Below are positions 1 to 6,252 of a DNA stretch of 12,531 bases, piece by piece (the first letter of the stretch is position 1; every line of letters starts with the position of its first letter). Both the position numbers and the translations under genes were made by a program. Source of the DNA: Chitinophaga pinensis. GTDB lineage: Bacteria; Bacteroidota; Bacteroidia; Chitinophagales; Chitinophagaceae. The stretch spans positions 1 through 12,531 of the forward strand of contig CALQKL020000045.1 in the NCBI GenBank assembly GCA_943331145.2, read 5' to 3'. The notes below the pieces were generated by a model that did no database searches, was not told the origin of the DNA, and saw only the letters and a list, made by a program, of their open reading frames with translations.

Positions 1-12
1 ATGATGCGCAAA

Positions 13-27
13 TTTACATGATGTAAA
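13..27. promoter_or_regulatory. 15-base perfect palindrome, operator-like
   Basis: TTTACAT and ATGTAAA are exact reverse complements around a single central G. The site lies about 80 bases before the YkgJ-type start at 106. Seven-base arms with an odd centre fit a dimeric regulator site, but a short AT-rich palindrome can arise by chance and the gene to its left is outside the window. The regulator is unknown. Confidence 0.25.
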
Positions 28-105
28 CCAAACTTTATTGAGATTAGAATCTTAGTTTTAACTTGTGGAAAATTATTGCGTAATTAAAATTTTTTGCTTC
101 AACAA

Positions 106-594
106 ATGAGTAAATATTTGCTTCGAAACTGGCAAAAAAAGTCAGAAGAACATCAGAAATCATATAAGCAGTATTTGCAAAAGGCAGATAAGAAAGCTTT
201 TTTAAGAGCACTGCCTGAAATTCATGAAGATGTAGTAAGCAATGTAAACTGCTTGGATTGTGCTGCTTGCTGTAAAAATTATTCACCTCGATTTAAAGTC
301 CCCGACATTAAAAGAATCTCCAAGCATTTGTCGATGAAAGAAAGTGCTTTCATTGATAAATATTTAAACTTAGATGAAGAGGGGGATTATGTTGTAAATT
401 CAAAACCATGCCCATTTTTAAATGTGGATAATTATTGCAGTATTTATGATAAACGTCCTTCAGATTGTGCTCGATTTCCTTATACCGATGAAGATGTACT
501 TCTAAAACGACCAGCTTTAACCTTGAAGAATTCAACGTTTTGCCCAATAGTACATTTTGTATTGGAAGAATTGATGCAGAAGGCACCGAAATAA
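106..594 (+). CDS. YkgJ-type cysteine cluster protein (CxxCxxCC)
   Basis: This 162-residue soluble protein carries the CxxCxxCC signature at residues 49-56 (Cys49, 52, 55, 56), then Cys102, Cys111, Cys121 and Cys146. The spacing PCPFL...YCSIY..RPSDCARFP is typical of the YkgJ/UPF0153 family (known family; thought to bind zinc or an Fe-S cluster). The biochemical role is not established. Residues 1-45 are basic, lysine-rich and probably helical. I place the start at the ATG at 106; a TTG at 94 in the same frame would add four residues (MLQQ) and is less likely. There is no signal peptide, so it should be cytoplasmic. It ends 8 bases before the end of the opposing MFS gene, leaving no room for a conventional terminator between them. 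Confidence 0.85.
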   Translation: MSKYLLRNWQKKSEEHQKSYKQYLQKADKKAFLRALPEIHEDVVSNVNCLDCAACCKNYSPRFKVPDIKRISKHLSMKESAFIDKYLNLDEEGDYVVNSKPCPFLNVDNYCSIYDKRPSDCARFPYTDEDVLLKRPALTLKNSTFCPIVHFVLEELMQKAPK

Positions 595-602
595 TGCGAA
601 TA

Positions 603-1844
603 TTAGTATTCCATTTTTCTTAAGTTGGGTGCTTTTATCCAAGTGGCGATAACAACACCGATGGTCATGATGCCACCAAATACAACGGATGGAACAATGC
701 CCATAATTTTAGCCATAACACCACTTTCAAATTGACCCAATTCGTTTGAAGAATTGATAAACATGCTATTCACCGACATCACTCTGCCTCGAAGTTCATC
801 AGGCGTTTTCAATTGAAGGATTGTGCCTCTAACTACCACGCTAACGCCATCCAAACAACCGCTTAACATTAATGCTAAGAATGAAATCCAAAAAGTAGTC
901 GACAACGCAAATACTATAATACAGATACCAAATCCGGCGATGGAAAAGAATAAAAATTTTCCTTGTTTTCTTTTTAAAGGAAAAAAAGTAAGCGCACTAA
1001 CGGTTATGATTGCTCCAATATCTGTAGCAGCATTAAGCCAACCAAAACCATGAGGCCCAACATGTAAAATATCTTTGGCAAAAACAGGCACCATTGCAGC
1101 GGCTCCTCCAAAAAGAACTGCAAATAAATCAAGCGACAAGGCGCCTAAGATTTCTTTTGATTTAAACACATAATGAACACCTTCTTTTACGCTTTGCCAT
1201 GTACTTAATGCCGATTGTGCATTTACTGCTTTAGGCCTTAAATTTCGCAATAATAAATAACCCGACATGACAAACATGAGTACCACAATAAATGTAAAAT
1301 GAATGCCTATTATTGCTATTAAAAAACCGCCCATAGCATGTCCCAAAATAGATCCAGTAAGCCAAGTTGCCGAACTAATGGTAGTGGCTGAAGGAAGCAA
1401 GTGTTTAGGAACAACTTTAGAAATAAGAGAAGAAAATGTTGGTCCAGAAAATGCACGTATAATGCCAGTGCATCCGATTACTAAAAATACACAACAAGCG
1501 GTAACCCAAGGATGAAGTGTATTGATTGATTTGTCTGATAAAAAAAACAAAATGAAAATACAACCTAGATAAAATAAAATACAGCTTAAAAGAAGTTTTC
1601 TGTTTTCATTTCTATCGATATAATGTCCTGCGTAAAGGGCAAATGAAAGTGCGGCAATTACTTCTGACAATCCAACCAATCCCAATGCCAATACACTTTT
1701 AGTAAGGGTGTAAATCCACCAGCCAATGATCGTGCTCGTCATCCTTAAACCCATTATAAACAAAAAGCGACCAGTAATAAAATATTGAAATTCTTTTACT
1801 TTAAAAGCTTCAGTAGGGCTGATATTTTTTCTTGTGTTGTCCAA
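603..1844 (-). CDS. MFS transporter, MFS_3/EntS-like exporter
   Basis: A 413-residue inner-membrane protein with about 12 hydrophobic segments. The major facilitator loop motif A is visible at residues 73-84 (GHYIDRNENRKL), and the second-half equivalent is at 351-358 (LRGRVMSV), followed by NELGQFESG. This pattern resembles the EntS/MFS_3 branch of proton-driven exporters (family knowledge); the substrate cannot be read from sequence. The start is TTG at 1842-1844: upstream in frame there are only two sense codons before a stop, and the first internal ATG (residue 31) would remove most of TM1. It is the last gene of a leftward operon, 11 bases after the deoxynucleoside kinase stop, so it is probably co-transcribed with folK and the kinase. 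Confidence 0.88.
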   Translation of the reverse strand: MDNTRKNISPTEAFKVKEFQYFITGRFLFIMGLRMTSTIIGWWIYTLTKSVLALGLVGLSEVIAALSFALYAGHYIDRNENRKLLLSCILFYLGCIFILFFLSDKSINTLHPWVTACCVFLVIGCTGIIRAFSGPTFSSLISKVVPKHLLPSATTISSATWLTGSILGHAMGGFLIAIIGIHFTFIVVLMFVMSGYLLLRNLRPKAVNAQSALSTWQSVKEGVHYVFKSKEILGALSLDLFAVLFGGAAAMVPVFAKDILHVGPHGFGWLNAATDIGAIITVSALTFFPLKRKQGKFLFFSIAGFGICIIVFALSTTFWISFLALMLSGCLDGVSVVVRGTILQLKTPDELRGRVMSVNSMFINSSNELGQFESGVMAKIMGIVPSVVFGGIMTIGVVIATWIKAPNLRKMEY

Positions 1845-1855
1845 ATTGTCTTATG

Positions 1856-2488
1856 TCAAGCTAAAGTAATATAATGTTGTCCATTTTCATAATTATTTTC
1901 CAGTATATCAAGAATTGCAGTTAAGTGAGATTCATTGTTTATGAAATCTGCGTTGGTTACATCTACAAAAACAGTTTTTATATTGTGCTGTTTGATGTAT
2001 TGCGTATAGTTTTCTTGAAGAGAAAATAAATAATCATCAGAAATGCCTTGTTCAAATGAACGGTTCCGCTTTTTTATGTTTTGTTGCAATTTCGAAACAG
2101 GACTATGCAAATAAATTAATAAATCGGGTTGAATGATTTGAGGATTTATGATGTCGAATAATTTTTGATAAAGCCGAAACTCTTCAGATTGGAGGTTTAC
2201 TTTTGCAAAAAGCAAGCATTTAGTAAAAAGGTAATCGGAGATGGTTATTTTTTGAAAAATATCTCTGGTTGCCAACAAATCTTTTAATTGTTTGTAGCGC
2301 TCTGCTAAAAAAAACAATTCAAGCGGAAAAGCATGCTGTTCGGGATTTTGATAGAATTTTGGTAAAAATGGATTCTCTGCAAATTCTTCTAAAATCAACC
2401 TCGCGTTTAGCTTTTCGCTAAGCAAATTGGCTAAAGTTGTTTTTCCAGCTCCAATATTCCCTTCAATGGTAATAAAATTGTAATTCAT
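1856..2488 (-). CDS. deoxynucleoside kinase (dNK/dCK family)
   Basis: A 210-residue cytoplasmic kinase that phosphorylates deoxynucleosides with ATP in the salvage pathway. The P-loop GNIGAGKTT is at residues 10-18, followed by LEEFAENPFL around the catalytic acidic residue (Glu34/Glu35), LAERYKQL at 61-68 and ISDYLF at 83-88. PDLLIYLHSP at 121-130 precedes the basic LID-like stretch KKRNRSFE (139-146). Length and motif order fit PF01712. Substrate preference (dAdo, dGuo, dCyd or dThd) cannot be assigned safely. The ATG start lies directly before the first beta strand. It sits 29 bases after folK and 11 bases before the MFS gene on the same strand, an operon layout. Confidence 0.93.
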   Translation of the reverse strand: MNYNFITIEGNIGAGKTTLANLLSEKLNARLILEEFAENPFLPKFYQNPEQHAFPLELFFLAERYKQLKDLLATRDIFQKITISDYLFTKCLLFAKVNLQSEEFRLYQKLFDIINPQIIQPDLLIYLHSPVSKLQQNIKKRNRSFEQGISDDYLFSLQENYTQYIKQHNIKTVFVDVTNADFINNESHLTAILDILENNYENGQHYITLA

Positions 2489-2517
2489 TCTAACTGCAAA
2501 TTAAAGACAATCGAAAT

Positions 2518-3006
2518 TTATATGATGTCTTTTTTTTGCACATCTAAAGTATCGGTACAAATTTCGAGTAATTCTTGAGGTGTTTTTAAAAATACAGGAT
2601 GTTTAAAACTGGGTGCAATCTCATTTAAAGGAATTAGTACAAATTTTCTTTCTTGTAAAAGCGGGTGGGGGACGGTTAATTCTGGAAGGTCAATGATGTC
2701 GTTATTGAAAAACAAAATATCGATATCGATCTCTCGTGGTGCATTTTTTTGCGTTCTAATTCGGCCCATATTCTCCTCAATATTTAATATGGTTTTCATT
2801 AATGCTTCAGCTGAAAAATCAGTATCGACAACAATAACTTGGTTTAAAAAATCGGGTTGGTCTGTATTTCCCCAAGCAGCAGTAGCGTATAAAGAAGAGG
2901 TATTTAAAATTTCTCCAATTTCAGCAGCTATGTGATTTCTGGCAGAAGATAATTGATGTTCTGGATTTTTTAAATTACTTCCCAATAATAGATATGCTGT
3001 GTTCAA
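2518..3006 (-). CDS. folK: HPPK, 6-hydroxymethyl-7,8-dihydropterin pyrophosphokinase
   Basis: FolK transfers pyrophosphate from ATP to 6-hydroxymethyl-7,8-dihydropterin in folate synthesis. The 162-residue protein begins NTAYLLLGSNL (family N-terminal motif, GSN at 9-11). It carries the HPPK signature GRIRTQKNAPREIDIDIL at 81-98, with Arg84, Arg91 and the magnesium-binding pair Asp94/Asp96, then VPHPLLQER at 112-120. The start is TTG at 3004-3006: the frame stays open about 11 codons further upstream without any ATG, and the TTG falls exactly where homologues begin. It is the first gene of the leftward folK-kinase-MFS operon. A candidate promoter lies about 20 bases upstream inside the repeat-rich spacer. 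Confidence 0.95.
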   Translation of the reverse strand: MNTAYLLLGSNLKNPEHQLSSARNHIAAEIGEILNTSSLYATAAWGNTDQPDFLNQVIVVDTDFSAEALMKTILNIEENMGRIRTQKNAPREIDIDILFFNNDIIDLPELTVPHPLLQERKFVLIPLNEIAPSFKHPVFLKTPQELLEICTDTLDVQKKDII

Positions 3007-3020
3007 ATTGATATTTTTTG

Positions 3021-3051
3021 CGAAATTAAGGAAAGAAGATTAGAGGTTCAA
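3021..3051 (-). promoter_or_regulatory. candidate Bacteroidota-type promoter of folK
   Basis: On the minus strand TTG (3051-3049) is followed after 20 bases by TAATTTCG (3028-3021). This is one mismatch from the Bacteroidota -7 element TAnnTTTG, with the usual spacing to a -33 TTG (17-23). Transcription would start close to the TTG start codon, giving a very short leader. The -33 part lies in the first copies of the 9-base tandem array. Confidence 0.35.
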
Positions 3052-3086
3052 GAGGTTTGAGATGTTTGAGACGTTTAAGAGGTTGG
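3042..3086. repeat. 9-base tandem array, consensus AGAGGTTTG, 5 copies
   Basis: Five contiguous 9-base units: AGAGGTTCA, AGAGGTTTG, AGATGTTTG, AGACGTTTA, AGAGGTTGG. Each differs from the consensus at no more than two positions. It begins about 35 bases upstream of the folK start. The same unit occurs inverted at 3321-3343. Confidence 0.8.
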
Positions 3087-3210
3087 TGATTTAGTTCATG
3101 TTTTAGCAATTTGAACCGATTGAAAATTATTTTAAAAACTAAATCTTACGGTTGGAAACCGGAATGCAATAGATGACACGTTAGATGGGTTAGGTTTAAA
3201 TCGCTTCGCT

Positions 3211-3240
3211 GGTTTAATAGTTTAAAGGTTTAAGGTTGGA
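3211..3240. repeat. short array of GGTTTAA-like units, period 7-8 bases
   Basis: GGTTTAAT, AGTTTAAA, GGTTTAA and GGTTGGA follow each other directly. A further GGTTTAA lies at 3193-3199, separated by the stretch ATCGCTTCGCT. The array is degenerate but the periodicity is clear. Confidence 0.5.
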
Positions 3241-3284
3241 AGTGTTTTCCATTTATTATCTTCTTTGTTTTACAAAAAAACTTT

Positions 3285-3316
3285 GTGTCTTCGCGTCTTC
3301 GTGACTTCGTGTCAAG
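3285..3316. repeat. 8-base tandem array GTGTCTTC/GTGACTTC, 4 copies
   Basis: Units GTGTCTTC, GCGTCTTC, GTGACTTC and GTGTCAAG are contiguous. On the other strand this reads as an ACGAAG-type repeat (CACGAAGTCACGAAGACGCG), a kind of intergenic low-complexity repeat that I recall from many bacterial genomes. Its function is unknown. Confidence 0.75.
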
Positions 3317-3320
3317 AAAA

Positions 3321-3343
3321 CCTCACAAACCTCACAAACCTCT
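3321..3343. repeat. 9-base tandem CCTCACAAA, 2.5 copies, inverse of the left array
   Basis: CCTCACAAA occurs twice in a row and is followed by CCTCT. The reverse complement reads AGAGGTTTG then TGAGGTTTG, so this array is the inverted relative of the one at 3042-3086. The nonamer AGAGGTTTG (3051-3059) and CAAACCTCT (3335-3343) form an exact inverted pair. Confidence 0.75.
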
Positions 3344-3353
3344 GAATTAATTA

Positions 3354-3383
3354 TTTGTAATCCAAACCTTTGTATTTATCTTG
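3354..3383 (+). promoter_or_regulatory. weak candidate promoter of the OmpH-like gene
   Basis: TTTG at 3354-3357 is followed after 19 bases by TATCTTG at 3377-3383, a degenerate form of the Bacteroidota -7 element TAnnTTTG. The start codon is 20 bases further down. Spacing fits, but the -7 match is imperfect. Confidence 0.3.
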
Positions 3384-3403
3384 CTAAAAATCAAAAATTA
3401 AAT

Positions 3404-4012
3404 ATGAAGCATTTGTCACTGACCTTAAACATTGTACTATTATTGGCTGTAGGAATTTTATATTATTTGTATTTCTCCTCAGCAAAACCAAATGAAAAAA
3501 AGAAAAAAAATCAAACCGCTCAATTGGCAAAAGCAAATGGAACTGCTCCATTGATTGGGTATATAGATTTAGATACGCTAAACGAGCATATTACATTTAT
3601 AAAAAACAATAGGAAATTACTTGAAAACGAACAAATTGCTATTGAAAAAGAATGGGAGAATGCCTACAGAAACTTACAAGCACAAAAAGACAATTTCCTA
3701 AAAAGAGGAAACGCAATTACACAAGCTGAGGCAGAAGAATTTCAAGGAAAGCTAATTCAGCAACAACAAATGGTAGACGAAAAAAAACAGAATGCAACGC
3801 AAGCATTAAATGACAAAAGCTATAAATTTTTGGATGATGTTCAAAAGAAATTAAAAGCTTTTTTAGTTGAATATAATCAAGACAATAAATTCAACTATAT
3901 TTTCACTACAGGTAATGGGTTGGAATATATGGTTTATAAGGACAGCGCATTAAACATTACAAATGATGTTGTAGAAGGGATGAATGAGATATTAAATAAG
4001 GGAAATAAGTAA
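3404..4012 (+). CDS. OmpH/Skp-family envelope protein
   Basis: A 202-residue protein. Residues 5-24 form one hydrophobic segment that could be a signal peptide (possible cleavage after SSA, 25-27) or an anchor. A lysine-rich stretch (EKKKKNQ, 31-37) and a linker follow. IGYIDLDTLNEH at 51-62 is the usual first strand of the OmpH fold, residues 66-150 are highly charged and Gln-rich as in the coiled-coil tentacles of Skp, and FNYIFTTGNGLEYMVYKDSALNIT (163-186) is the closing strand region. Family knowledge: Skp/OmpH binds unfolded outer-membrane proteins in the periplasm. It is not next to bamA here, so it may be a paralogue. It has a run A7-G-A8 at 3495-3510, and its stop codon lies in the first copy of the 7-base minisatellite. 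Confidence 0.82.
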   Translation: MKHLSLTLNIVLLLAVGILYYLYFSSAKPNEKKKKNQTAQLAKANGTAPLIGYIDLDTLNEHITFIKNNRKLLENEQIAIEKEWENAYRNLQAQKDNFLKRGNAITQAEAEEFQGKLIQQQQMVDEKKQNATQALNDKSYKFLDDVQKKLKAFLVEYNQDNKFNYIFTTGNGLEYMVYKDSALNITNDVVEGMNEILNKGNK

Positions 4013-4139
4013 AAAGTAAAAAGTAAAAAGTAAAAAGTGAAAATTAAAAATTAAAAAGTAAAAATTAAAAAGTAAAAATTAAAAAGTGAAAAGTAAAAAG
4101 TGAAAAGTAAAAAGTGAAAAGTAAAAAGTGAAAAGTGAA
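4007..4139. repeat. 7-base minisatellite, 19 contiguous copies
   Basis: Exactly 19 units of 7 bases with no phase slip. Only three variants occur: AAGTAAA (A), AAGTGAA (G) and AATTAAA (T). The order is A A A A G T T A T A T G A G A G A G G. Copies 8-11 alternate A/T and copies 12-18 alternate G/A, which suggests expansion of 14-base dimers. The first copy supplies the last Lys codon and the TAA stop of the OmpH-like gene. The array fills most of the spacer to the APC permease, ending 44 bases before its ATG. Confidence 0.95.
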
Positions 4140-4183
4140 AAAGGATCGAATTTTATATTGCAAATAATTTAAAAGAAAAAAAC

Positions 4184-5611
4184 ATGAAAGATCAATCACA
4201 AGATTTTAAAGCTTCGTTGGGTTTGTTTGATGCCACAATGATTGTTGCCGGTTCCATGATTGGTTCTGGAATTTTTATTGTAAGCGCAGATATGCTTAAA
4301 GACCTTGGAAGCTCGGGTTGGTTAATTGCCGTTTGGTTGATTACTGGGTTTATGACACTTACAGCAGCACTAAGCTATGGCGAATTGAGTGGGATGTTTC
4401 CAAAAGCAGGTGGTCAATATGTTTATTTAAAAGAAGCTTATAATCCATTGGTTGGATTTCTTTATGGCTGGAGTTTTTTCTCTGTTATACAAACAGGAAC
4501 TATTGCGGCCGTTGCAGTAGGATTTGCAAAATTTGCTGGATATTTTTTCCCTGCTTTAGCTTGGGAAGATGTTAATACTTTTGATTTGTTGGGATTGAAA
4601 ATTCATTATGCACAACTAGTTGCCATTATTCTTATTGTATTGCTAACGTACATCAATACGCGTGGTATTAAAACGGGTAAGCTTATTCAAACTTTCTTTA
4701 CCTCTACAAAACTGATTTCTTTGTTTGGATTGATTATCGCCGGTTGCATCGCATTCAATTGGGATGTTTGGCATGCAAACTGGAGTAATGCTTGGACGAT
4801 TCAGCACCTTACAAAAAATACAGATGCTAGCATTTCTTTTGAACCGCTTATAAATGGGGCAATCTTAGGAGCAATTGCTAGTGCCATGGTAGGTAGCATT
4901 TTTAGTAGTGATGCATGGAATAACGTAACGTTTATTGCTGGCGAAATTAAAAATCCAAAAAGAAATATAGGGATGAGTTTGTTTTTGGGAACCCTTATCG
5001 TAACCTTGATTTATGTTATGATGAATGTGGTGTACCTAGCTACAGTTCCAATTCACGAACTTGCTTTTGCAAAAGACAACCGCGTCGCTTTAAGCGCATC
5101 CGAAGCCATCTTTGGAACAAGCGGAACAGCTATCATTGCCATTATGATTATGATTTCTACCTTTGGTTGCAATAACGGATTGATTCTCGCCGGGGCAAGG
5201 GTTTATTACACCATGGCAAACGATAAACTATTCTTTAAAAATGCTTCAACTTTAAATAAAAATGCTGTTCCTGAATGGGCATTGTGGATTCAATGCGCCA
5301 TGGCTTGTGTATTATGTCTAAGTGGAAAGTATGGTGATTTGCTAGATATGGTTTCGTTTATCGTGGTGATTTTTTATGTACTCACCATCATCGGTATTTT
5401 TATTTTAAGAAAAAAACAACCCAATGCAGATAGGCCTTACAAAGCTTTTGGTTATCCAATTCTTCCAGCTATTTACATTTTAATGGGCATCAGTTTTTGT
5501 GTATTATTGATGATCTATAAACCTCAATTTACATGGCCTGGTTTAATCATAGCGTTAATCGGTATCCCATTATATTACATTGCTGTGGCTTCTAATAAAA
5601 ATAAGCAGTAA
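4184..5611 (+). CDS. APC-superfamily amino acid permease
   Basis: A 475-residue integral inner-membrane protein with about 12 hydrophobic segments and the LeuT-type fold expected of the APC family. The TM1 unwinding motif GSMIGSGIF is at residues 23-31, where the substrate backbone is bound in this family. ALSYGELSGMFPKAGGQYVYLKEAY follows (about 63-87), the usual TM2 and loop signature. The length matches the APC/LAT-like groups. The substrate is not readable, though an amino acid or a related compound is likely. The ATG at 4184 follows an A-rich leader (AAAAGAAAAAAAC) with no Shine-Dalgarno sequence. The DUF4254 gene starts 30 bases after it, so read-through is plausible although the functions are not obviously connected. 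Confidence 0.9.
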   Translation: MKDQSQDFKASLGLFDATMIVAGSMIGSGIFIVSADMLKDLGSSGWLIAVWLITGFMTLTAALSYGELSGMFPKAGGQYVYLKEAYNPLVGFLYGWSFFSVIQTGTIAAVAVGFAKFAGYFFPALAWEDVNTFDLLGLKIHYAQLVAIILIVLLTYINTRGIKTGKLIQTFFTSTKLISLFGLIIAGCIAFNWDVWHANWSNAWTIQHLTKNTDASISFEPLINGAILGAIASAMVGSIFSSDAWNNVTFIAGEIKNPKRNIGMSLFLGTLIVTLIYVMMNVVYLATVPIHELAFAKDNRVALSASEAIFGTSGTAIIAIMIMISTFGCNNGLILAGARVYYTMANDKLFFKNASTLNKNAVPEWALWIQCAMACVLCLSGKYGDLLDMVSFIVVIFYVLTIIGIFILRKKQPNADRPYKAFGYPILPAIYILMGISFCVLLMIYKPQFTWPGLIIALIGIPLYYIAVASNKNKQ

Positions 5612-5641
5612 AATATTTTTCATTCATTTTAATGAACTTTT

Positions 5642-6247
5642 ATGTTTTCAGAAAATTGCAACAACATATTCAATCAAAGTATTTCAGATTATCATTTAAC
5701 AGATGATGTTGATGCTCAAATAAAAAATCCTTTTCCCGTTTCAAGCATCGAATTTCTGTTGTACAAAAAAAACTGGATTGATACGGTTCAATGGCATTTA
5801 GAAGATATTGTTAGAAATCCCAACATCAATCCAGTTGAAGGTTTGGCCATTAAAAGGAGAATCGATTCAAGCAATCAAGAACGTACCGACATGGTTGAGT
5901 TTATTGATAGCTATTTTTTAGATCAATTTAAATCAGTTAATGTTTCACCCAACGCAAAAATAAACACCGAAAGTCCGGCTTGGGCCATTGATAGATTGTC
6001 CATATTAGCTTTGAAGATTTACCACATGCAAGTTGAAGTGAATAGAGAAAATGCTTCTGCAGAACATATTGCTTCTTGCACTACAAAACTGAATATTTTA
6101 TTGGAACAACGTACAGATTTGTCGTTAGCGATAGAAGATTTATTGCATGACATGAAAATAGGAAATAAATTCATGAAAGTGTATAAACAAATGAAGATGT
6201 ATAACGATCCTTCATTGAATCCAATTTTATATCAGCAATCTGTTTAA
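5642..6247 (+). CDS. DUF4254 domain protein, function unknown
   Basis: A 201-residue soluble protein without signal peptide or membrane segment. The DUF4254 (PF14063) pattern is recognisable: NPFPVSSIEFLLYKKNWID (29-47), WHLEDIVRNP (51-60), KRRIDSSNQER (71-81) and SPAWAIDRLSILALKIYHMQ (111-130). Predicted mostly helical. The conserved Trp, His, Arg and Asp residues could form an active or binding site, but no reaction is known to me. The TTG start of the GT9 glycosyltransferase lies only 5 bases after its stop, so the two are very likely co-translated. From memory, DUF4254 genes are often found next to GT9 genes in Bacteroidota, which points to a role in LPS or surface glycan assembly (inference). 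Confidence 0.85.
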   Translation: MFSENCNNIFNQSISDYHLTDDVDAQIKNPFPVSSIEFLLYKKNWIDTVQWHLEDIVRNPNINPVEGLAIKRRIDSSNQERTDMVEFIDSYFLDQFKSVNVSPNAKINTESPAWAIDRLSILALKIYHMQVEVNRENASAEHIASCTTKLNILLEQRTDLSLAIEDLLHDMKIGNKFMKVYKQMKMYNDPSLNPILYQQSV

Positions 6248-6252
6248 TCAAT

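Larger units (their letters stand above)
3007..3403. other. 397-base divergent spacer between folK and the OmpH-like gene
   Basis: No protein gene is supported here. The spacer contains at least four short-period arrays (3042-3086, 3211-3240, 3285-3316, 3321-3343) and one small hairpin, CGGTT-GGA-AACCG at 3149-3161. The stretch 3087-3190 shows no repeat and no recognisable coding remnant. Candidate promoters for the two diverging genes lie at its two ends. I found no tRNA or structured RNA. Confidence 0.7.

Noticed and set aside
94..105. TTG at 94 as the start of the YkgJ-type protein
   Set aside because: The ATG at 106 is in the same frame and better suited, and the TTG lacks the AATTTGRRCA context of the other TTG starts.
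44..286. Minus-strand 80-codon frame opposite the YkgJ-type gene
   Set aside because: It lies mostly antisense to a gene with clear family motifs and shows no motif of its own.
3149..3161. CGGTT-GGA-AACCG hairpin as a terminator or structured RNA
   Set aside because: A five-pair stem with a three-base loop and no T-tract after it is not enough evidence.
3111..3176. 21-codon frame starting AATTTGAACC in the folK/OmpH spacer (LNRLKIILKTKSYGWKPECNR)
   Set aside because: The start context resembles the TTG genes, but the frame is very short, has no recognisable motif and lies in repeat-rich DNA. It would need ribosome profiling to be accepted.
4007..4139. CRISPR array or coding repeat for the 7-base array
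   Set aside because: Units are 7 bases with no spacers, and the forward frames contain repeated stops; it is a minisatellite.
5623..5636. TTCATT-TT-AATGAA palindrome after the APC permease as a terminator
   Set aside because: The stem is only six A/T-rich pairs with a 2-base loop, too weak and too tight for an intrinsic terminator; an operator role cannot be supported either.
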